From contig NZ_FXAF01000002.1 in NCBI RefSeq assembly GCF_900177415.1, positions 682,001 to 746,000 on the forward strand: a stretch of 64,000 nucleotides of DNA, in the 5' to 3' direction. Below the pieces are notes generated by a model. The model was not told the origin of the DNA, ran no database searches, and was given only the letters and a program-made list of their open reading frames with translations. Source of the DNA: Xaviernesmea oryzae (GTDB lineage: Bacteria; Pseudomonadota; Alphaproteobacteria; Rhizobiales; Rhizobiaceae). Each line of letters starts with the position of its first letter. Positions within the stretch are counted from its first letter, which is position 1. The position numbers and the translations under genes are program-made. Positions 1 to 8,168 of this stretch are shown here, one piece after another.

Positions 1-1
1 C

Positions 2-49
2 TACGAGCCCGGCCGCAGCTTCCTCCTGACGGCGAAGGCGACGTTCTGA
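2..49 (+). CDS. TonB-dependent receptor, C-terminal end only
   Basis: Only the last 15 codons and a TGA stop are in the window. The frame ends YEPGRSFLLTAKATF, alternating polar and hydrophobic residues with a terminal Phe, which is how the last beta strand of a TonB-dependent outer-membrane receptor ends. The siderophore ABC importer a few hundred bases downstream on the same strand fits a ferric-siderophore receptor. The call rests on this short tail plus context. Confidence 0.6.
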   Translation, partial: YEPGRSFLLTAKATF

Positions 50-87
50 TGGCGGAGGGGTGCTGCTTCATATCGCGGCACCTCTTC

Positions 88-113
88 TTCCGGTTTTCGA
101 TTCCGGTTTTCGA
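88..113. repeat. Tandem 13-bp duplication
   Basis: TTCCGGTTTTCGA occurs twice back to back in the non-coding gap between the receptor tail and the DUF2218 gene. It looks like a simple slippage duplication. No function is evident. Confidence 0.6.
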
Positions 114-172
114 TTGTGCGGCGCCTTCCGGCGAGTATAAGTGGAGCGTGAAATTCAAGAAGGAGTGCGACC

Positions 173-472
173 ATGCTTCAGGCATCTGCAGAATGGCACA
201 CGGAACACGGCCACAAATATCTCGTCCAGTTGTGCAAGCATTTCGCTCACAAGATCGAGACCTCCTATTCGGAAAACCATGGGGAGTGCCGCTTTTCCTG
301 CGGCACCGCCATCCTCGATTCGGACGATTCCGGCTTGAAGGTCCTGGCGACGGCCGCCGACGAGGACCAGCTCGCCGAGACGAAATCGGTGATCGAAAGG
401 CATCTCGTGCGCTTCGCCTTCCGCGAGAATCTGGAAGGCTTGCAATGGAAGACGCTGGGCCGGGCCGCCTGA
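173..472 (+). CDS. DUF2218 domain protein
   Basis: A 99-residue soluble protein that is essentially one DUF2218 domain. Features typical of the family are the early YLVQLCKHFAHKIE segment, the GECRFSCGTA strand and the C-terminal FAFRENLEGLQW segment. A purine-rich AAGAAGGAG lies just upstream of the ATG. The biochemical role of DUF2218 is unknown; it is often found beside siderophore genes, as here between a TonB-dependent receptor and a siderophore importer. No signal peptide, so probably cytoplasmic. Confidence 0.8.
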   Translation: MLQASAEWHTEHGHKYLVQLCKHFAHKIETSYSENHGECRFSCGTAILDSDDSGLKVLATAADEDQLAETKSVIERHLVRFAFRENLEGLQWKTLGRAA

Positions 473-513
473 CGCCCCTTTCCGCCGAACCATATCCACA
501 AGACGGTGAAAGA

Positions 514-1413
514 ATGAATTTGAGAATGATCGCGGCATCTGCCGCTTTTGTGTTTTCGGCAATCGCCGTTGACGCCGCGGAAATCTCGACCGCCAAGGGG
601 TCGGTCACGATCGCGGAGACGCCCGAAACGGTGGCTGTTTTCGACATCGCCGCGCTCGACACGCTCGACCGCCTCGGAATCAAGCCGGCCGGCGTGCCGG
701 AAAAGCTGTTCGTCTCCCAGCTTGAAGACCTCAAGCAGGGCGCCGAAATCGTCGGCGATCTCTTCGAGCCCGATCTCGAAGCCCTGAGCGCCCTCGGGCC
801 CGACCTCATCATCGTCGGCGGCCGATCCTCGACCAAGGCGGAAGCGGCCGCGCAGGTGGCGCAGACCATCGACATGACGATGAACGGCGACGACCTGATC
901 GCGCAGGCCAAGGAAAGGCTGGCGACCTATGGCGCCCTTTTCGGCAAGGAAGACGAAGCCGCCCGGGCAGCCGGCGAGCTCGATGCCCAGGTCCAGGCAG
1001 CAAAGGCAGCCGTCGCGGGCAAGGGAAAAGCCCTCATCGTCATGACCAACGGGCCGAAGGTCACGGCTTACGGCCCCGGTTCGCGCTTCGGCTGGGTGCA
1101 CACAACCCTCGATCTGCCGCCCGCCGTTCCGGATGTGGAAGCCGCAAATCATGGGGAGGCGGTCTCCTTCGAGTTCATCCGCAACGCCAATCCCGACTGG
1201 CTGCTGGTGCTCGACAGGGCCTCCGCCATCGGCTCCGGCGAACAGGGCGCCAAGGCGACGCTGGACAATGAGCTCGTCGCCCAGACGACCGCCTGGAAGA
1301 AGGGCCAGGTCGTCTACCTGCCGGCCGCCGAATTCTATATCGCCGCCGGCGGCGTGCAGTCGCTGCAGCGGGTCATGGCGACGGTCGCGGAGGCCTTCGC
1401 CGCCTCCGAATGA
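514..1413 (+). CDS. Siderophore ABC transporter, periplasmic binding protein
   Basis: A 299-residue protein with a signal peptide ending near VDAAE (residues 1-20) and a periplasmic-binding-protein fold of the FatB/YclQ/CeuE group. Recognisable pieces are the early SVTIAETPETVAVFD strand, the central DLIIVGGRSS segment and the C-terminal GVQSLQRVMATVAEAF helix. It should bind a ferric-siderophore complex in the periplasm and pass it to the permeases. The start was placed at 514 (GGTGAAAGA before ATG) because the open frame upstream overlaps the DUF2218 gene and lacks a signal sequence. Its stop overlaps the next start as ATGA. Confidence 0.85.
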   Translation: MNLRMIAASAAFVFSAIAVDAAEISTAKGSVTIAETPETVAVFDIAALDTLDRLGIKPAGVPEKLFVSQLEDLKQGAEIVGDLFEPDLEALSALGPDLIIVGGRSSTKAEAAAQVAQTIDMTMNGDDLIAQAKERLATYGALFGKEDEAARAAGELDAQVQAAKAAVAGKGKALIVMTNGPKVTAYGPGSRFGWVHTTLDLPPAVPDVEAANHGEAVSFEFIRNANPDWLLVLDRASAIGSGEQGAKATLDNELVAQTTAWKKGQVVYLPAAEFYIAAGGVQSLQRVMATVAEAFAASE

Positions 1414-2387
1414 GCGCCGCAACCGTAAAACGCCCCTCAGGAACGGCGGCGATCGCAAGCCTCGGGCTCGCGATCCTTTTCGTCCTGAGCCTCTTCGTCG
1501 GCGTCGGCGACATGCCTCTCGGCCGCCTGCTGTCGGACGCTGACGCTCTCGAACTTCTGCTGGTGAGCCGCCTGCCGCGGACCCTGGCCGCGATCCTCGC
1601 GGGCGCCGGCCTCGCGATCGCCGGCCTCATCATGCAGACGCTCGCCCGCAACCGTTATGTCGAGCCGTCCACCGCCGGAACCGCTCAGAGCGCCGAGCTC
1701 GGCATCCTTCTCGCCACGCTTCTCTGGCCCTCGGCAAGCCTCGCCCTCAAGAGCCTCGCAGCCGGCGCGGCCGCCCTTCTCGGCACGTCCGTCTTCCTGA
1801 TGACCGCGCACCGGCTGCCGCCGACCCAGCCGTTTCTCGTACCGCTTTTCGGCCTCGTCTACGGTGGCGTCATCGGCGCGGCGGTCACTTTCATCGGCTG
1901 GCAGGCGGATCTTCTCCAATATCTTGCCGTCTGGACCAATGGCGATTTTTCCGGCGTACTGCGCGGCCGCTACGAGCTTTTGTGGATCGGCGCGCTCATG
2001 GTCGCCGTCGCATGGTTCATTGCCGATCGCCTGACGATCATGACGCTCGGCCGTGATGCCAGCGTCGGCCTCGGCCTCGACTATGCCCGCATGATGCAGC
2101 TCGGGCTGCTCATCGTCTCGATCGTCTCGGCGCTCGGCGTCGTCGTGGTCGGGATGATCCCCTTCGTCGGCCTCGTGGTGCCGAACATCGTCTCCCGGCT
2201 GATGGGCGACAACCTGCGCGGCACACTTCCCGTCGTCGCGCTGAGCGGCGCGGCACTCGTGCTCGGCTGCGATATCCTCGGCAGGCTGATCCGCTATCCT
2301 TACGAAATCCCGGTCGGCACGGTCATGGGCGTCGTCGGCGGCTTCCTCTTCCTCTGGCTCCTTTTCCGCCGCCCGTCCCATGCCTGA
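1410..2387 (+). CDS. Siderophore ABC transporter permease 1 (FecCD family)
   Basis: A 325-residue polytopic membrane protein with about nine hydrophobic segments and FecCD hallmarks: RLPRTLAAILAGAGLAIAGL near residue 50 and GMIPFVGLVVPNIVSRLMG near residue 250. That second stretch contains the loop expected to contact the ATPase. Of the two permeases this is the FatD/YclN/CeuB-like partner. It overlaps the binding-protein gene by four bases and the next permease by eight, so the four transporter genes are one translationally coupled operon. Confidence 0.88.
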   Translation: MSAATVKRPSGTAAIASLGLAILFVLSLFVGVGDMPLGRLLSDADALELLLVSRLPRTLAAILAGAGLAIAGLIMQTLARNRYVEPSTAGTAQSAELGILLATLLWPSASLALKSLAAGAAALLGTSVFLMTAHRLPPTQPFLVPLFGLVYGGVIGAAVTFIGWQADLLQYLAVWTNGDFSGVLRGRYELLWIGALMVAVAWFIADRLTIMTLGRDASVGLGLDYARMMQLGLLIVSIVSALGVVVVGMIPFVGLVVPNIVSRLMGDNLRGTLPVVALSGAALVLGCDILGRLIRYPYEIPVGTVMGVVGGFLFLWLLFRRPSHA

Positions 2388-3321
2388 CCGCCGCCTCCTC
2401 TATCTCGGCCTGGCCGCCCTCCTGTGCGTCGCAGCCTTCATGACGATCGGGCTTCGCGGCAATATCGGCTTCGTGCTCGGACTGCGCGCCGCAAAGCTTG
2501 CCGCACTCCTGCAGGTGAGCGTGTCGATCGCCGTCTCGACGGTGATCTTCCAGACCGTCACCGGCAACCGCATCCTGACGCCGTCGATCATGGGGCTCGA
2601 CGCGCTCTACCTCTTCGGGCAGATGCTGCTGGTCTTCCTGCTGGGCGGCATGGGCTATGCCGCGCTCGACCCGCAATTCAAGTTCGGCGGCGAAGTGCTG
2701 GTGCTGATGGCGCTTGCGACGGGCCTCCTGCTGCCGATGCTCCGGCGCCGTGTGGACATGGGCCTGATGCTGCTCGCCGGCGTCATCTTCGGCGTGCTGT
2801 TCCGCAGCCTGCATTCGCTGCTCGCGCGCCTGATCGACCCCAACGACTTCGCCGTCGTCCAGGGCGCGAGCTTCGCCAATTTCAACGACGTGCGCACCGA
2901 CCTGCTCGTCTTCGCAGCCGTGCTGACGCTCGTGGGCGCCGCGATCGCCTGGCGGGCAAGGCACGTTCTCGACATCGTCGCCCTGGGACCCGATGCCGCG
3001 ACCGGGCTGGGAGTGACCTGGGCAAGGACGGTCACCGGCCTGCTGCTCCTCGTTTCCGCGCTCGTCGCCGTCTCGACGGCGCTCGTCGGACCCGTCGCCT
3101 TCTTCGGGCTGCTGGTCGTCGCCGTCGCCGAACGCCTCGTCGATACGCGGCGCCATGCCGTGCTGTTGCCGGCGGCGGCGCTGACGGCCGTCTTCATCCT
3201 GGTCGGCGGCCAGACGCTTTTCCAGCACGCCCTCGGCAACAGCTCGACGCTCGGCGTCGTCATCGAGTTCGCCGGCGGCCTCGTCTTCCTTCTTCTGCTC
3301 GTTCTCGGGAGCCGCAAATGA
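2380..3321 (+). CDS. Siderophore ABC transporter permease 2 (FecCD family)
   Basis: A 313-residue membrane protein of the FatC/YclO/CeuC group, starting MPDRRLLYLGLAALL. The segment ALVGPVAFFGLLVVAVAERL near residue 235 matches the ATPase-contact region of the family, and TVTGNRILTPSIMGLDALY near residue 57 is a typical FecCD stretch. It should pair with the preceding permease as a heterodimeric inner-membrane channel. Its stop overlaps the ATPase start (ATGA). Confidence 0.88.
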   Translation: MPDRRLLYLGLAALLCVAAFMTIGLRGNIGFVLGLRAAKLAALLQVSVSIAVSTVIFQTVTGNRILTPSIMGLDALYLFGQMLLVFLLGGMGYAALDPQFKFGGEVLVLMALATGLLLPMLRRRVDMGLMLLAGVIFGVLFRSLHSLLARLIDPNDFAVVQGASFANFNDVRTDLLVFAAVLTLVGAAIAWRARHVLDIVALGPDAATGLGVTWARTVTGLLLLVSALVAVSTALVGPVAFFGLLVVAVAERLVDTRRHAVLLPAAALTAVFILVGGQTLFQHALGNSSTLGVVIEFAGGLVFLLLLVLGSRK

Positions 3322-4076
3322 TCCGGATAGAGAATGTCTCCTTTCGGCATGGCCCGACAAACATCCTGCACGACATCTCGCTCACCATTCCGAAAGGCGG
3401 CATAACCGCCCTCGTCGGGCCGAACGGCGCCGGAAAATCCTCGCTGCTGTCGCTGATTTCGCGGCTGCAGACGCTCCAGGAAGGAAGCATCACCATCGAC
3501 GGTCTTCCGGTCGACACGACGCCGAACCGGCAGCTCGCGAAGGTCATCGCCATCCTGCGGCAGGATTCGATCGTCGCGAGCCGGCTGAGGGTCCACGAAC
3601 TCGTGGGCTTCGGGCGGTTTCCCCATGGCCGGGGCAGGCTCACCGAAGAGGATCGGGCGATCGTCGGCCAGTCCCTGCAGCAATTCGACCTTGCCGATCT
3701 CGCCGACCGCTTCATCGAAACGCTGTCCGGCGGCCAGCGGCAGCGGGCGCTCGTCGCCATGGCCTTCTGCCAGGGCACGGACTACCTGCTGCTCGACGAG
3801 CCGCTCAACAACCTCGACATGTATTACGCCCGCGAGCTGATGCGGTCGCTGCGCGCGATCGCCGACGAAAAGGGAAAGACGATCGTCATCGTGCTGCACG
3901 ATATCAACCAGGCGGGCGCCTATGCGGACCGGATCGTCGCGATGAAGGACGGCCGCCTAATCGCCGACGGAGCTCCTGCGGAACTCCTCAACACGGACAT
4001 TCTCGAGAGCGTGTTCGGCTTCCGCATGCCGGTCGAGGTCGTCGATGGCAAGCCGGTGGCATTGCATTTCCGGTAG
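3318..4076 (+). CDS. Siderophore ABC transporter ATP-binding protein
   Basis: A 252-residue ATPase with all ABC motifs: Walker A GPNGAGKSS (about residues 34-42), a Q-loop in ILRQDS, signature LSGGQRQR, Walker B YLLLDEPLNNLD and the switch histidine in VLHDINQAG. The sequence resembles FatE/YclP/CeuD and FepC-type importers. As last gene of the four-gene operon it powers uptake of the iron complex. The next gene begins 118 bases downstream behind its own promoter. Confidence 0.9.
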   Translation: MIRIENVSFRHGPTNILHDISLTIPKGGITALVGPNGAGKSSLLSLISRLQTLQEGSITIDGLPVDTTPNRQLAKVIAILRQDSIVASRLRVHELVGFGRFPHGRGRLTEEDRAIVGQSLQQFDLADLADRFIETLSGGQRQRALVAMAFCQGTDYLLLDEPLNNLDMYYARELMRSLRAIADEKGKTIVIVLHDINQAGAYADRIVAMKDGRLIADGAPAELLNTDILESVFGFRMPVEVVDGKPVALHFR

Positions 4077-4129
4077 GAGGAAGCCGTGCTGAAGCCGGTC
4101 ATGCCGACTGCCAGGACGGCGGTTACAAC

Positions 4130-4176
4130 GCTCAAAATATGAGCCAGTTGATCATCCGGGCCATCCACGGCATAAC
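4130..4176 (+). promoter_or_regulatory. Putative promoter and operator of the XRE/cupin regulator gene
   Basis: A perfect inverted repeat GCTCA-AAATA-TGAGC (4130-4144) is followed at once by a plausible sigma-70 promoter: -35 TTGATC (4148-4153), 17-base spacer, -10 CATAAC (4171-4176). Nearly the same palindrome sits in the gabT promoter (4810-4825), so both are probably bound by the regulator encoded here. Autoregulation is inferred. Confidence 0.55.
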
Positions 4177-4194
4177 CGGTCTTAAGGAACCGGG

Positions 4195-4791
4195 ATGATG
4201 CAGATGGATCAGACATTCGATATCGGCGCGCGGCTCAACGCCATGCGTCTGGCGGCGGGCCTTTCACAGCGTCAGCTTGCGGAGCGGGCGGGCGTACCGC
4301 ATGCTCAGATCTCGAATGTGGAGACCAACAAGGTCAGCCCCTCCGTCGCGACGTTGCGGAAGATCCTGAGCGGCCTCGGCGTCGGCATGGGCGACTTTTT
4401 CGAACCGGAGCGCAGCCCTCCCAAAGGTCCGTTCTTCTCGGCGCATGAACTCGTAGACTTGACGTCGAAAGTCGCTGCCTCGCCGATTTCCGGCGGTGGG
4501 GACGGCGCCCTCGTCTTTCGACAGATCGGCGATGCGCGGGCGCACAACCTCCAGATCCTTCATGAGGTCTACGAACCGAATGCGGATACCGGCGATACGC
4601 TTCTGCAGCATGCCTCGTCCGAGGGAGGTTATGTGGTCGAAGGCGAACTGGAGGTCACCGTGGGCGAGGAAGTCCGCGTGCTGAAAGCCGGAGAAGCCTA
4701 TCTCTTCGACAGCCGCGTGCCGCATCGCTTCCGCAACCTCTCCGACCGCCGCACGGTCGTCATCTCCGCCTGCTCCCCGCCCTATCTGTAA
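4195..4791 (+). CDS. XRE-family regulator with C-terminal cupin domain (PuuR-like)
   Basis: A 198-residue DNA-binding protein. Residues 10-65 form an XRE helix-turn-helix (LNAMRLAAGLSQRQLAERAG, with HAQISNVETNKVSPS as recognition region). Residues 120-195 form a cupin barrel (EGGYVVEGELEVTVGEE, then GEAYLFDSRVPHRFRN), where a small ligand would bind. This layout is that of PuuR-type repressors of putrescine/GABA breakdown. AAGGAA precedes a double ATG at 4195/4198; either may start. It lies directly upstream of gabT and likely controls it through the shared palindromes. Confidence 0.85.
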   Translation: MMQMDQTFDIGARLNAMRLAAGLSQRQLAERAGVPHAQISNVETNKVSPSVATLRKILSGLGVGMGDFFEPERSPPKGPFFSAHELVDLTSKVAASPISGGGDGALVFRQIGDARAHNLQILHEVYEPNADTGDTLLQHASSEGGYVVEGELEVTVGEEVRVLKAGEAYLFDSRVPHRFRNLSDRRTVVISACSPPYL

Positions 4792-4807
4792 TTCCTCGAC
4801 GGCCCTC

Positions 4808-4836
4808 TTGCTCAAAATAATGAGCATCGCTATAGC
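4808..4836 (+). promoter_or_regulatory. Putative gabT promoter with embedded palindromic operator
   Basis: -35 TTGCTC (4808-4813), a 17-base spacer and -10 TATAGC (4831-4836). The palindrome GCTCA-AAATAA-TGAGC (4810-4825) overlaps the -35 and fills most of the spacer, a position where a bound repressor would exclude RNA polymerase. AGGGGA at 4851-4856 is the gabT ribosome-binding site. It is almost identical to the palindrome upstream of the regulator gene. Confidence 0.55.
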
Positions 4837-4865
4837 TTGATCATCGACATCAGGGGAATTTTGCG

Positions 4866-6173
4866 ATGACCGTTTCCAGTGATCTTCATTCGCGTCAAAA
4901 GGCTGCCGTGGCGGGCGGCGTCGGCACCCGCGCCATCTTCGCGGAAAAGGCGCTGAACGCCGAGCTCTGGGACGTGGACGGCAAGCGTTTCATCGATTTC
5001 GCGGCCGGCATCGCGGTCAACAACACGGGTCATCGCAATCCCGTCGTGATGAAGGCCGTCGCCGAACAGGCCGAGCGCTTCACCCATACCTGCTTCCATG
5101 TCGCGCCTTACGAAGGCTATGTGAAGCTTGCCGAACGGCTGAACGCGATTGCGCCGACCGGTGCGGAAAACCGCACCATGCTGGTGACGACCGGCGCCGA
5201 GGCTGTCGAGAACGCCGTCAAGATCGCCCGCGCCCATACCGGCCGCGCCGGCATCGTCGCGTTTTCCGGCGCCTTTCACGGCCGCACCATGCTCGGCATG
5301 GCGCTGACCGGTAAGGTCGTGCCCTACAAGAAGAATTTCGGCCCCTTCCCGGCCGATATCTACCACGCCCCCTTCCCGAACCCCTATCTCGGTTTGTCCA
5401 CCGAAGAAGCGATCGCCGGCCTTGAGCGCCTCTTCGCCGCCGATGTCGATCCGGAGCGGATCGCGGCCTTCATCGTCGAGCCGGTCCAGGGAGAAGGCGG
5501 GTTCAACGTCGCGCCGAGGGAATTCCTCGTTCGCCTGCGTGAGATCGCCGACAAATACGGCATCGTGCTGATCGCCGACGAAGTCCAGGCCGGCATGGCG
5601 CGCACGGGAAAGATGTTCGGCTTCGAGCATGCGGGGGTCAAGTCCGACCTGGTGACGATGGCGAAGGGCCTCGCCGGCGGCTTCCCGCTGTCGGCCGTCA
5701 CCGGCAGAGCGGAGATCATGAACGCGGCCCATCCGGGCGGGCTCGGCGGCACCTATGCCGGCAATCCGCTCAGCGTCGCCGCCGCCAATGCCGTGCTCGA
5801 CGTGATCGAGAACGACAAACTCTGTGACCGCGCCGCCGAAGTCGGCCGGAAGATCACCGATCGCCTCAATTCGATCGCGTCCCGCCAGGGCATGGAGCGG
5901 ATCGGCGAGGTGCGCGGCCTCGGCGCCATGGTCGCGTTCGAGCTGGTCGAGGATCGCCAGTCGAAAGCCGCATCTCCGGCGATGACCAACCGGATCGTCG
6001 CCGAAGCGGAAGCCCGCGGCCTCATCCTGCTCTCTTGCGGAACACGGCTCAACGTGATCCGGTTGCTGCCTCCGCTGACGATCGAATGGGATGTCCTGGA
6101 GGAAGGATTGAACATTCTCGAAGCTTCGATCGAGGCCGCGTTTTCGGATACCGCCGCTTCGGCGGCGGCCTGA
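4866..6173 (+). CDS. gabT: 4-aminobutyrate--2-oxoglutarate aminotransferase
   Basis: A 435-residue class-III PLP aminotransferase, normal length for GabT. It shows VTTGAEAVENAVKIAR (cofactor phosphate site), GAFHGRTMLGMALTGK, the PLP-ring aspartate in LIADEVQAGMARTG (Asp238) and the Schiff-base lysine in TMAKGLAGGFPLSAV (Lys267). It should convert GABA plus 2-oxoglutarate to succinate semialdehyde plus glutamate in the cytoplasm. A related omega-amino acid substrate is possible, because no gabD lies nearby and the next gene is a ThDP enzyme. Confidence 0.87.
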   Translation: MTVSSDLHSRQKAAVAGGVGTRAIFAEKALNAELWDVDGKRFIDFAAGIAVNNTGHRNPVVMKAVAEQAERFTHTCFHVAPYEGYVKLAERLNAIAPTGAENRTMLVTTGAEAVENAVKIARAHTGRAGIVAFSGAFHGRTMLGMALTGKVVPYKKNFGPFPADIYHAPFPNPYLGLSTEEAIAGLERLFAADVDPERIAAFIVEPVQGEGGFNVAPREFLVRLREIADKYGIVLIADEVQAGMARTGKMFGFEHAGVKSDLVTMAKGLAGGFPLSAVTGRAEIMNAAHPGGLGGTYAGNPLSVAAANAVLDVIENDKLCDRAAEVGRKITDRLNSIASRQGMERIGEVRGLGAMVAFELVEDRQSKAASPAMTNRIVAEAEARGLILLSCGTRLNVIRLLPPLTIEWDVLEEGLNILEASIEAAFSDTAASAAA

Positions 6174-6218
6174 CCGGCTATCCCGAAGACAAGACGGAAA
6201 CCAGGAAGGAAAAAGCGC

Positions 6219-7772
6219 ATGAACGGCGCCGATATGCTGTGTGATGTCCTGCTTGCGAACGGCGTCGATGTCTGCTTCGCCAATCCGGGAACATCCGAAA
6301 TGCACTTCGTCGCGGCGCTCGACCGCAAGCCGGAAATGCGCTGCATCCTCGGGCTTTCGGAAGGCGTCGTGACCGGCGCGGCCGACGGCTATGCCCGCAT
6401 GGCGGACAAGCCGGCTGCGACGCTTCTCCATCTCGGGCCCGGTCTCGCCAACGGCCTTGCCAACCTCCACAACGCGCGCCGCGCCCGCACGCCCATCCTC
6501 AACGTGGTCGGCGATCACGCCTCCTATCACCTGCAGTACGACGCGCCGCTGACGAGCGATATCGAAAGCCTCGCCCGCCCCATGTCCCACTGGGTCGGGC
6601 GCGCCGCCGGCGCCCACGACATCCGCCGCTGCACCGAGGAAGGCTTCGCAGCCTCGATCGCCCGGCGCGGCGTCTCTACCATGATCCTGCCCGCCGATGC
6701 CGCCTGGGGCGAGGTCTCGCCGGAAACGCTTTCCCCCGTGGAGATTCCTGCACCGCCGCCCGTCGATCCGGAGACGTTGAAGGCGGCCGCAGCAGCACTG
6801 CGCAGCGGCAAGCGGACGGCCATCATTCTCGCCGGCCGGGCCATGCGCGAAAAGCCGGTCTCGACGGCCGGACGGATCGCCGCCGCCACCGGCGCCGCCC
6901 TCTTCTCGACCTCCTCGGCCAGAAGCGCACGCGGTGCCGGACGCGCCCTGGTGCGGCCCGTCCCTTACAATATCGAGCTGGCCATCGAGGCGTTGAAGGA
7001 ATTCGAGGTGGCGATCTGCATCGGCGGGCCGCGGCCCGTCACCTTCTTCGCCTATCCGGGCAAGCCGAGCACGACGCTGCCGCCCTCCTGCGAGGTCATC
7101 CAGCTTGCCGAACACGAGCATGACCTCGCGAACGTCATCGACGCGCTGGCCGACGAGCTGGGCGTCAGGCCGAATGCCGATTTCGCGCGCAATCCCTTCC
7201 GGCAGAACGACATCCAGGTTCCCGGCGGTGCCTTGACGCCCGATGCGATCAGCCTTGCGATCGCCCGCCATCTCCCGGAAAACGCGATCGTCATCGACGA
7301 GGCTCTGACCTCGATCGGACAGCATTCCGCCCTCGCCCCCGGCCTTCATCCGCACGATCATCTGCCGATCACGGGCGGCTCGATCGGCATCGGCATCCCG
7401 CTTGCGACGGGTGCGGCGATCGGCGCGCCCGACCGGAAGGTTGTGGCGATGCAGGCGGACGGCAGCGGCATGTACACGGTCCAGGGCCTCTGGACGCAGG
7501 CCCGCGAAGCGCTCGACGTCGTCACCATCGTCTTCGCCAACAGCGCCTACAAAATCCTGCAGGGTGAGATGGTGAATGTCGGCGTCAACTCCTTCGGTGT
7601 GAACGCCCGCAAGATGCTCGACCTCGATCAGCCGAAGCTCGACTGGTGCTCGCTTGCCAAAGGCCTCGGCGTCGAATCCGGCCGCGCCACGACCGTCGAG
7701 GAATTCGTGAAGCTCTATACCGGCGCGCTTTCCCGCAAGGGACCGTTCCTCATCGAAGCCGTCATGGCATGA
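6219..7772 (+). CDS. ThDP-dependent enzyme, acetolactate synthase large-subunit-like
   Basis: A 517-residue protein with three-domain ThDP enzyme architecture. The N-terminal PYR domain carries the catalytic glutamate in GLSEGVVTGAADGYARM (Glu48). A middle domain follows at about 185-330. The C-terminal PP domain has the cofactor motif ADGSGMYTVQ ending FANSAYKIL. Family members include acetolactate synthase, benzoylformate decarboxylase and related 2-oxoacid carboligases, so the exact reaction cannot be read here. No small regulatory subunit follows, which argues against branched-chain amino-acid synthesis. It lies 45 bases after gabT and is probably cotranscribed. Confidence 0.8.
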   Translation: MNGADMLCDVLLANGVDVCFANPGTSEMHFVAALDRKPEMRCILGLSEGVVTGAADGYARMADKPAATLLHLGPGLANGLANLHNARRARTPILNVVGDHASYHLQYDAPLTSDIESLARPMSHWVGRAAGAHDIRRCTEEGFAASIARRGVSTMILPADAAWGEVSPETLSPVEIPAPPPVDPETLKAAAAALRSGKRTAIILAGRAMREKPVSTAGRIAAATGAALFSTSSARSARGAGRALVRPVPYNIELAIEALKEFEVAICIGGPRPVTFFAYPGKPSTTLPPSCEVIQLAEHEHDLANVIDALADELGVRPNADFARNPFRQNDIQVPGGALTPDAISLAIARHLPENAIVIDEALTSIGQHSALAPGLHPHDHLPITGGSIGIGIPLATGAAIGAPDRKVVAMQADGSGMYTVQGLWTQAREALDVVTIVFANSAYKILQGEMVNVGVNSFGVNARKMLDLDQPKLDWCSLAKGLGVESGRATTVEEFVKLYTGALSRKGPFLIEAVMA

Positions 7773-8153
7773 TCACGCCGTCGCGGCCGCGGCGACCATG
7801 ATCATCTCGACCTTCAGGTCCGGGCTTGCAAGCCTCGCCTCGAAACAGGCGCGGGCCGGCGGAGCCATGCCGGAGACCCACTCGTCCCAGACCTCGTTCA
7901 TGGCGGCATAATCGTCCATGTCCGCCAGCATGATCGCGCAGAAGATCAGCCCCTGCTTGGCGCTCCCGATCTCCGCAAGCCGGCCTTCGGCCTTTGCGAG
8001 AAGCTGCCGCGTCTGCTCCGCGACGCCGATCGAACCGTCATAGGGTGCCTGCGGCGTGCAGGCGAAGTAGCCCGTGCCCTGATGGACGACGGCGAGGCTG
8101 CCGCGCTTGCCGACGCCGAAGCGCTCGATGATCGAGGAGAAATCTGCGGTCAT
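7773..8153 (-). CDS. RidA/YjgF-family protein
   Basis: A 126-residue protein spanning one RidA domain, with the arginine-bearing PARACFEARL segment followed by VEMIMVAAAA. Classical RidA proteins deaminate reactive enamine/imine intermediates made by PLP enzymes; several subfamilies in catabolic operons have other, unknown roles. It is the last gene of the minus-strand importer operon (15 bases after the ATPase). Its stop abuts the stop of the convergent ThDP-enzyme gene with no room for a terminator. Confidence 0.83.
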   Translation of the reverse strand: MTADFSSIIERFGVGKRGSLAVVHQGTGYFACTPQAPYDGSIGVAEQTRQLLAKAEGRLAEIGSAKQGLIFCAIMLADMDDYAAMNEVWDEWVSGMAPPARACFEARLASPDLKVEMIMVAAAATA

Positions 8154-8168
8154 GATCTTGCTGCCTGC

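Noticed and set aside
4830..7361. An 843-codon open frame on the minus strand
   Set aside because: Antisense shadow of gabT and the ThDP enzyme; low-complexity charged composition and no start signal.
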